Origin: JAYPAN01 sp038123715
Lineage (GTDB): Bacteria > Pseudomonadota > Alphaproteobacteria > RS24
Direction of reading: 5' to 3'
Assembly: GCA_038123715.1 (NCBI GenBank)
Contig: JAYPAN010000001.1
Location: 1-64,000 of the forward strand
Length of the DNA stretch: 64,000 nt
Shown here: positions 58,965 to 64,000 of the stretch, one piece after another
Layout of the letters: each line of letters begins with the position of its first letter
Numbering within the stretch: position 1 is the stretch's first letter
Translations under genes and position numbers: made by a program
Notes under the pieces: generated by a model
The model's input: only the letters and a program-made list of their open reading frames with translations
What the model was told of the DNA's origin: nothing
Databases searched by the model: none

Positions 58965-59729
58965 TTAACTGACCAGAACCGGCCCGGATGAGCCATCCGG
59001 CTTGCTGCCGGAAAAAATACCGAGCCGCCGCGCCACTTCCTGATAGGCGTCAACCATGCCGCCCAAATCCTGCCGAAAGCGGTCTTTGTCGAGCTTTTCG
59101 AGACTGTCGGCATCCCAGAGGCGGCAACTGTCGGGGCTGATTTCATCGGCCAGCACAATGCGGGCGGTTTCACCTTCCCAATGGCGGCCAAATTCCAGTT
59201 TGAAATCAACCAGCGTAATGCCAACAGCGGCAAAGCAGCCGGTCATAAAATCATTTATCCGCATGGCATAGGCCATAATATCGTCCATTTCCTGCGGCCC
59301 CGCCCAGCCAAAAACGGCAATATGGTCTTCGCTAATCATCGGGTCGCCAAGGCTGTCATCCTTGTAGTAAAACTCAATCAGCGGGCGTGGCAGGCGCGCG
59401 CCTTCCTCCAGTCCCAGCCTTTTGACCAAGGAGCCGGCGGCGATATTGCGAACCACCACTTCAAGCGGGATAATCTCGACTTCACGGATAAGCTGTTCGC
59501 GCATATTCAGCGCCCGCAGAAAATGCGTCGGCACACCAATCTGTTCAAGTCGGGTGAAGATATATTCCGAAATCCGGTTGTTCAGCACGCCCTTGCCTTC
59601 GACAATCTCATGCTTTTCGCCGTTAAAGGCGGTCGCATCATCTTTGAAATGCTGCACCAATGTGCCGGGTTCCGGGCCTTCATAGAGGACTTTGGCCTTG
59701 CCTTCATAAATGCGGCGACGTTTTGACAT
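58965..59729 (-). CDS. purC: Phosphoribosylaminoimidazole-succinocarboxamide synthase
   Basis: SAICAR synthetase of 254 residues, ATP-dependent. YEGKAKVLYEGPEPGTLVQHFKDDATAFNG (N-terminal), IPLEVVVRNIAAGSLVKRLG and FKLEFGRHW with DEISPDSCRLWD are the family motifs. It is the first gene of the purC-S-Q-L group; 118 bp separate it from purB upstream. The small DUF1476 gene that often stands here in alphaproteobacteria is not present. Confidence 0.97.
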   Translation of the reverse strand: MSKRRRIYEGKAKVLYEGPEPGTLVQHFKDDATAFNGEKHEIVEGKGVLNNRISEYIFTRLEQIGVPTHFLRALNMREQLIREVEIIPLEVVVRNIAAGSLVKRLGLEEGARLPRPLIEFYYKDDSLGDPMISEDHIAVFGWAGPQEMDDIMAYAMRINDFMTGCFAAVGITLVDFKLEFGRHWEGETARIVLADEISPDSCRLWDADSLEKLDKDRFRQDLGGMVDAYQEVARRLGIFSGSKPDGSSGPVLVS

Positions 59730-59847
59730 GACAACCTCTTATTGCTGTCCGGCTGAAAAAGCGGTCGGGGTGCATGGCCGATGTGCGGCGGCTTGATAGC
59801 CCGACATTACAAGGAAATTAGACGATGCAAATGAGTCGTGCAATCGC

Positions 59848-61140
59848 TCAAGCCTCGCCAAATACGCGGGCGAAAATCGTATCCACATGTTTGAAGTGAT
59901 ATCCAATGTCAAACAGGGCTTCCAGCGCCGCATCATCCAGTGTCACTTCTGCATCGGCCTTGAGCAGGTCGAGAAATTGCCCTTCGCCGCGCCAGACCGG
60001 CATGGCATTGCGTTGCACCAAGCGATAGGCATCTTCGCGGCTGATACCGGCCTGAGTCAGTGCCAAAAGCACTCTTTGTGAATGCACCAGCCCGCCCAGC
60101 CTGTCGAGATTGGCCTGCATCCGGTCGGGATAGACCACCAGATTTTCGATCACGCCGGTCAGCCGCGCCAGCGCGAAATCCAAGGTGATTGTCGCATCCG
60201 GCCCAATCATGCGCTCAACCGAAGAATGGGAAATATCGCGCTCATGCCACAGTGCGACATTTTCCATCGCCGGCAGCGCCATGCCGCGCACCAGCCGTGC
60301 CAATCCGGTCAGATTTTCCGTCAGCACCGGATTGCGCTTATGCGGCATGGCCGAGGAGCCTTTCTGGCCTTCCGAGAAATACTCCTCCGCTTCCAGCACT
60401 TCGGTGCGCTGCAAATGACGCACTTCCACCGCCAGACGCTCAATGGATGAGGCTATCACGCCAAGCGTGGCAAAAAACATGGCATGGCGGTCGCGAGGTA
60501 TCACCTGTGTCGAGACCGGCTCGGCTTCCAGTCCCATTTGTTCGGCGACATGGGCTTCAACCGACGGGTCTATATTGGCAAATGTCCCGACCGCACCGGA
60601 AATGGCGCAAGTGGCGATTTCGGCACGTGCCGCCTGCAAGCGGCTCTTATTGCGGTCAAACTCGGCATAGGCTTGCGCCAGTTTCAGCCCGAATGTGGTC
60701 GGCTCGGCATGGATGCCGTGGCTGCGCCCGATACAGGCACTCATTTTATGCTCAAAAGCGCGCTTTTTCAGCGCCGCCAGCAGCGCCTCCATATCGGTCA
60801 GCAAAATATCGGCAGCGCGCACCAATTGGACATTCAGGCAAGTATCCAGCACATCCGATGAGGTCATGCCTTGATGCACAAAGCGCGCTTCCGGCCCGAC
60901 ATGCTCGGCCAGGCTGGTCAGAAAGGCAATCACATCATGTTTGACTTCGCGCTCAATCTCGTCAATCCGCGCCACATCAAAGCCGCCGCGCGCACGCACC
61001 GCCTCGGCGGCATCTGCCGGCACAATGCCCAGCTTAACCATCGCATCCATAGCGTGGGTTTCAATCTCCAACCAGATGGAAAACCGGCTTTCGGCTTCCC
61101 AAAGGGCGGTCATTTCGGGGCGGGCATATCTTGGAATCAT
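59848..61140 (-). CDS. purB: Adenylosuccinate lyase
   Basis: Lyase of 430 residues acting twice in purine synthesis (SAICAR to AICAR, adenylosuccinate to AMP). MIPRYARPEMTALW, TSSDVLDTCLNVQL, GRSHGIHAEPTTFGLK and the signature GSSAMPHKRNPVLTENL are present. It lies upstream of purC on the same strand and may share transcription with the rest of the purine genes. Confidence 0.97.
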   Translation of the reverse strand: MIPRYARPEMTALWEAESRFSIWLEIETHAMDAMVKLGIVPADAAEAVRARGGFDVARIDEIEREVKHDVIAFLTSLAEHVGPEARFVHQGMTSSDVLDTCLNVQLVRAADILLTDMEALLAALKKRAFEHKMSACIGRSHGIHAEPTTFGLKLAQAYAEFDRNKSRLQAARAEIATCAISGAVGTFANIDPSVEAHVAEQMGLEAEPVSTQVIPRDRHAMFFATLGVIASSIERLAVEVRHLQRTEVLEAEEYFSEGQKGSSAMPHKRNPVLTENLTGLARLVRGMALPAMENVALWHERDISHSSVERMIGPDATITLDFALARLTGVIENLVVYPDRMQANLDRLGGLVHSQRVLLALTQAGISREDAYRLVQRNAMPVWRGEGQFLDLLKADAEVTLDDAALEALFDIGYHFKHVDTIFARVFGEA

Positions 61141-61208
61141 GGCGAGAATCTCCTCTGCGACACCCCATAGCAGATATGCGGCGCGGAGAAAAGCAGCGGC
61201 GCCAATTA

Positions 61209-61925
61209 TCAGTTCAGCAGGCCGTTATTTTTGAAACTATATTCATCTTTGCGGCCAATCACCAAATGGTCAAACAAAGTCATGCCAAACTCTCGGCACA
61301 AATCGTCGAGCTTTTTGGTCATGTCAATATCAGCCCGCGAGGGTGACGGGTCACCGCTGGGGTTATTATGCACAATAATCAGCGCGGTGGTGTCAAGCTC
61401 AAGGGCGCGCTTAATCACTTCGCGCGGATAGACTGGTGTGTGGTCAACCGTGCCGCGCCCCAGCACTTCATCGGCGATAATCTGGTTTTGCTTGTTCAAA
61501 AACAGCACATGAAACTCTTCAACCTTTTTTTCGGCCAGCTTGGTGCGGCAATAACGTATCAGCGCGTCCCAGCTTTGCAGTGCTTTATTATGCATGATTT
61601 TGGACTGACCAATACGCAAGGCGGCGGCTTCGACAATTTTGAATTCGGTGATGGATTCCTCGCCAATGCCTTTAATTTTCCGCAATTGCGCGGGCGGGGC
61701 GGCCAGCACGGCTGACAAATCACCAAACTGGTTTATCAGCCGATGCGCGGTCTCTTTAACGTCGCAGCGTGGCACGGCACGAAACAATATCAGCTCCAGC
61801 AATTCATGGTCAGCCACAGCGTTGGGCGGCGCGTTACGCAGCCGATTACGCAGCCTTTCGCGGTGACCGGCTCTGAGATTGGGTTCTTTGCTTGTTTTGA
61901 GCGTTTGGGTTGGTTTTTCTTTCAC
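61209..61925 (-). CDS. radC: RadC/JAB-domain protein with a changed metal motif
   Basis: A 238-residue RadC-family protein: an N-terminal helix-hairpin-helix region (LRKIKGIGEESITEFK) and a JAB/MPN domain (EEFHVLFLNKQNQIIADEVL). The family metal motif is normally HxHPSGD...D; here the sequence reads VHNNPSGDPSPSRAD, so the second histidine is asparagine (codon AAC instead of CAC). The remaining glutamate, histidine and aspartate are in place. Despite the historical name, RadC's role in DNA repair is doubtful. Zinc binding here may be weaker or lost. Confidence 0.88.
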   Translation of the reverse strand: MKEKPTQTLKTSKEPNLRAGHRERLRNRLRNAPPNAVADHELLELILFRAVPRCDVKETAHRLINQFGDLSAVLAAPPAQLRKIKGIGEESITEFKIVEAAALRIGQSKIMHNKALQSWDALIRYCRTKLAEKKVEEFHVLFLNKQNQIIADEVLGRGTVDHTPVYPREVIKRALELDTTALIIVHNNPSGDPSPSRADIDMTKKLDDLCREFGMTLFDHLVIGRKDEYSFKNNGLLN

Positions 61926-61962
61926 CCTGTCCTCCGACTTATGGCTTTATTGTTTGTTTGTC

Positions 61963-62784
61963 CTAATGGTCATAGGGCTTGTCATATCCGGCCAATGATT
62001 TGGTAAAAATCTCAGCCCCTGAAGCGGTAATGCCGACCGAATGTTCAAATTGTGCCGACAATGTGCGGTCGCGGGTGACAGCCGTCCAGCCATCACCGAG
62101 TATTTTCACCGCCGGTTTGCCCAAATTGAGCATTGGTTCAATGGTGAAAAACATGCCTTCGCGCAATGTCAGCCCTTCACCGGGGCGGCCATAATGCAAG
62201 ATATTTGGCGTGTCGTGAAACACGCGACCCAGCCCATGCCCGCAAAAATCGCGCACCACCGCCATGCGCTGTGCTTCGGCATAATCTTGAATTGCCGCGC
62301 CAATATCACCCAGCGTTGCGCCGGGGCGTGCCACCTCAATGCCCTGCATCATGGCATCATAAGTCACATCCATCAGCCGCTTGGCCTTGACCGAAACCTC
62401 GCCCAGCGCATACATGCGCGAATGGTCGCCATGCCAACCGGCATAAAACAGCGTGACATCAATGTTCATAATGTCGCCTTCGCGCAGCAAGCGCTCGCCG
62501 GGTATGCCGTGGCAAACAACATGATTGACCGAGGTGCAAATTGATTTGCGAAAGCCGCGATAATTAAGCGGGGCAGGGACAGCGCCCAAATCGCGGATGA
62601 TTTCTTCCGCCTTGGCGTCAAGTGCTTCCGAGCTGACACCGGGCTGCACAAAGTCTTGCAGCAAATCCAGCGTATGCGCCGCCATGCGACCGACAACGCG
62701 CATGCCTTCAAAATCCTCATCTGTGTGGATTTTTATCTGGCCTGTATTTTTTGTCGGCGCGCGGGCGGCCTCAACATAATTCAC
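61963..62784 (-). CDS. map: Type I methionine aminopeptidase
   Basis: Metalloenzyme of 273 residues that removes the initiator methionine. The five metal ligands are visible in NIDVT, GDHSRM, GHGLGR, TIEPML and FEHSVGIT. An N-terminal extension of about 20 residues precedes the catalytic core. It lies 37 bp from radC on the same strand and is divergent from the CinA-type gene. Confidence 0.97.
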   Translation of the reverse strand: MNYVEAARAPTKNTGQIKIHTDEDFEGMRVVGRMAAHTLDLLQDFVQPGVSSEALDAKAEEIIRDLGAVPAPLNYRGFRKSICTSVNHVVCHGIPGERLLREGDIMNIDVTLFYAGWHGDHSRMYALGEVSVKAKRLMDVTYDAMMQGIEVARPGATLGDIGAAIQDYAEAQRMAVVRDFCGHGLGRVFHDTPNILHYGRPGEGLTLREGMFFTIEPMLNLGKPAVKILGDGWTAVTRDRTLSAQFEHSVGITASGAEIFTKSLAGYDKPYDH

Positions 62785-62976
62785 CTTTTTCTCCTGTTCC
62801 CATCATGGCCAGTTTGCCACCGGCTCCGTTGGACGAAACACGTCTTGTCGGCCTAGATATCGCCCGAAACAGGCCGTGGCGCAAGCGTGTTTTGACAGTT
62901 TCAAGGGCATTTCACAAAAGCGCTTGTTTTTCAGGCCGGTCGGCCCTATCTCGGACAGAGTTATCAGGAGCGCATA

Positions 62977-63771
62977 ATGGATGATGCAAGCGGCGCGGCC
63001 GCAAAACGGCAAAGCGGGGCGGTGACGGCGGCCATGCTGATAATCGGCAATGAGGTTTTATCGGGTCGCACGCAAGATAAAAATCTGGCGCATGTCGCCT
63101 TGCAGCTGGGCGAGATTGGCATTGAAATGCGCGAGGTGCGTATTGTGCCGGACGAATTGGATGTGGTGGTCGCCGCCGTCAATGCCCTGCGCGCGGCGCA
63201 TGATTATGTGTTCACCACGGGCGGCATCGGCCCGACCCATGACGACATTACCGCCGATTGCATTGCCGCGGCTTTTGGCGTGGCGCTTAATCATCACCCT
63301 TTGGCCATGCAGCAATTACAGGCGCATTATGACCGGCTTGAGGCTGACTTCAATGAAGCGCGGCAGCGCATGGCGCGTATTCCCGAAGGCGCGTCGCTGA
63401 TTGACAATCCGGTCAGCACCGCGCCGGGCTTTTGCATTGAAAATGTTTATGTCATGGCCGGTGTGCCGAAAATTATGCAGGCAATGATGGAAAATGTGCT
63501 GCCAAATTTGCGTGGCGGCGAAGCGTTGAGTTCCATTACAGTGACTTCCAATGTGCCGGAAGGGACGATTGCCGCCGAAATGGGACGCTTGCAGGCGCAA
63601 TATGAAGAGGTAAATATCGGGCTGTATCCGTTTTACGGGCCGGATGGCGCAGGCGTCAGCGTGGTGGCGCGCGGTCGCGACATGGCGCAGCTCGCCATAA
63701 TTGAAGGGCTTATCAAGGCGCATTTGGCCGAAATCGGCGCAGAACTTGTTGAACGTGTGCCGGCCAAATAG
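62977..63771 (+). CDS. CinA/MoaB-fold molybdopterin-binding-like protein
   Basis: A 264-residue protein with the CinA N-terminal (MoaB/Mog) domain: IIGNEVLSGRTQDKN (about 22-36), FTTGGIGPTHDDIT and MAGVPKIMQAM. The C-terminal nicotinamide-nucleotide amidase domain of full CinA is missing, so it belongs to the single-domain group, which may be an ADP-ribose or nucleotide pyrophosphatase or a molybdopterin binder. AGGAG precedes the ATG. It is divergent from map. Confidence 0.85.
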   Translation: MDDASGAAAKRQSGAVTAAMLIIGNEVLSGRTQDKNLAHVALQLGEIGIEMREVRIVPDELDVVVAAVNALRAAHDYVFTTGGIGPTHDDITADCIAAAFGVALNHHPLAMQQLQAHYDRLEADFNEARQRMARIPEGASLIDNPVSTAPGFCIENVYVMAGVPKIMQAMMENVLPNLRGGEALSSITVTSNVPEGTIAAEMGRLQAQYEEVNIGLYPFYGPDGAGVSVVARGRDMAQLAIIEGLIKAHLAEIGAELVERVPAK

Positions 63772-63846
63772 GCCAGCCTTACAAATAATTTAGTTTTCCG
63801 GCGGCGCACATCATGGCAGGGTAATTCCATCCAAAGGGAGGTTCTT

Positions 63847-64000
63847 ATGAAAAAAATCGCTACAGCACTCGTCATTTCGGGCATGTTTGCCCTGCCGCAA
63901 GCCGCATTGGCGCTTGATTCCAGCTTTGAAGCCATGTCGCAACAAGGCAAGCACCAGTTTTATGTCTGGTGTACCGGCAAAGATGATTACACAGCTTCGC
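63847..64000 (+). CDS. Secreted hypothetical protein, 5' part
   Basis: The first 51 residues of a protein with a clear signal peptide (MKKIATALVISGMFALPQAALA) followed by a mature start LDSSFEAMSQQGKHQFYVWC. GGGAGG lies 8 bases before the ATG, so the gene is real. It runs past the window end and no family can be named from this fragment. Confidence 0.7.
   Translation, partial: MKKIATALVISGMFALPQAALALDSSFEAMSQQGKHQFYVWCTGKDDYTAS

Noticed and set aside
59739..59936. Small gene between purC and purB (expected DUF1476 position)
   Set aside because: The open frame runs into purB and has no DUF1476 features; the true spacer is 118 bp, too short for that gene.

Overview
The window looks like a chromosomal segment of a free-living marine alphaproteobacterium, probably from a metagenome-assembled genome. 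The evidence is a green-tuned proteorhodopsin, an alphaproteobacterial-type SOS box (GAAC-N7-GAAC) in front of recA, a three-part PurL/PurQ/PurS synthetase, a monothiol Grx/BolA pair, and many genes for oxidised organic compounds (PQQ alcohol dehydrogenase, Baeyer-Villiger monooxygenase, epoxide hydrolase, DUF1329 protein, geranyl-CoA-carboxylase-like operon). A SAR116-like or Parvibaculales/PS1-like lineage would fit, but that placement is inference. Two 100-N gaps (35715-35814 and 47836-47935) are each flanked by the same 55-mer on both sides. This is typical of a k=55 de Bruijn assembly whose overlapping contigs were scaffolded without merging.

Layout. 1-5740: carboxylase beta subunit, hydratase and carboxylase alpha/biotin subunit (acyclic-terpene or leucine-type catabolism), a TIGR03084 protein, a thioesterase and a GIY-YIG protein. 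5836-11048: four-gene polyamine operon (arginine decarboxylase, carboxynorspermidine synthase, carboxynorspermidine decarboxylase, agmatinase), enough to go from arginine to spermidine-type polyamines. 11080-13190: thiC, whose 3' region encodes a candidate small RNA with two CUCCUCCC-loop hairpins. 13254-17599: methyltransferase, ZnuB/ZnuC, NTF2-like protein, proteorhodopsin and a divergent unknown gene. 17605-23855: PCu(A)C copper chaperone, Baeyer-Villiger monooxygenase, quinohemoprotein alcohol dehydrogenase, and a three-gene MotA/TolQ/ExbB-like membrane operon. 23996-31713: MFS transporter, DUF1329 protein, a cassette of two methyltransferases, an alpha/alpha-barrel protein and a glycosyltransferase, and an epoxide hydrolase.

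31777-47345: a small gene with a Fur-box-like promoter, dipeptide epimerase, 2Fe-2S ferredoxin, chorismate mutase, ferredoxin-NADP reductase, pgsA, uvrC, folB and a FolM-like reductase, a frameshifted outer-membrane-protein remnant, uvrB, small membrane and Cache proteins, an aminotransferase, and a MoxR/VWA pair. 47346-64000: the housekeeping half, with dksA, recA, alaS, icd, trmJ, rpsD, grxD-bolA, a purine operon (purC-purS-purQ-purL, with purB upstream), radC, map, a CinA-type protein and the start of a secreted protein.

I found no tRNA, rRNA, CRISPR array, insertion sequence or prophage. The strongest undescribed signal is the thiC-linked anti-Shine-Dalgarno small RNA. After it come the MotA/ExbB-like three-gene operon, the putatively iron-regulated 70-residue protein, and the glycosyltransferase/methyltransferase/barrel cassette.
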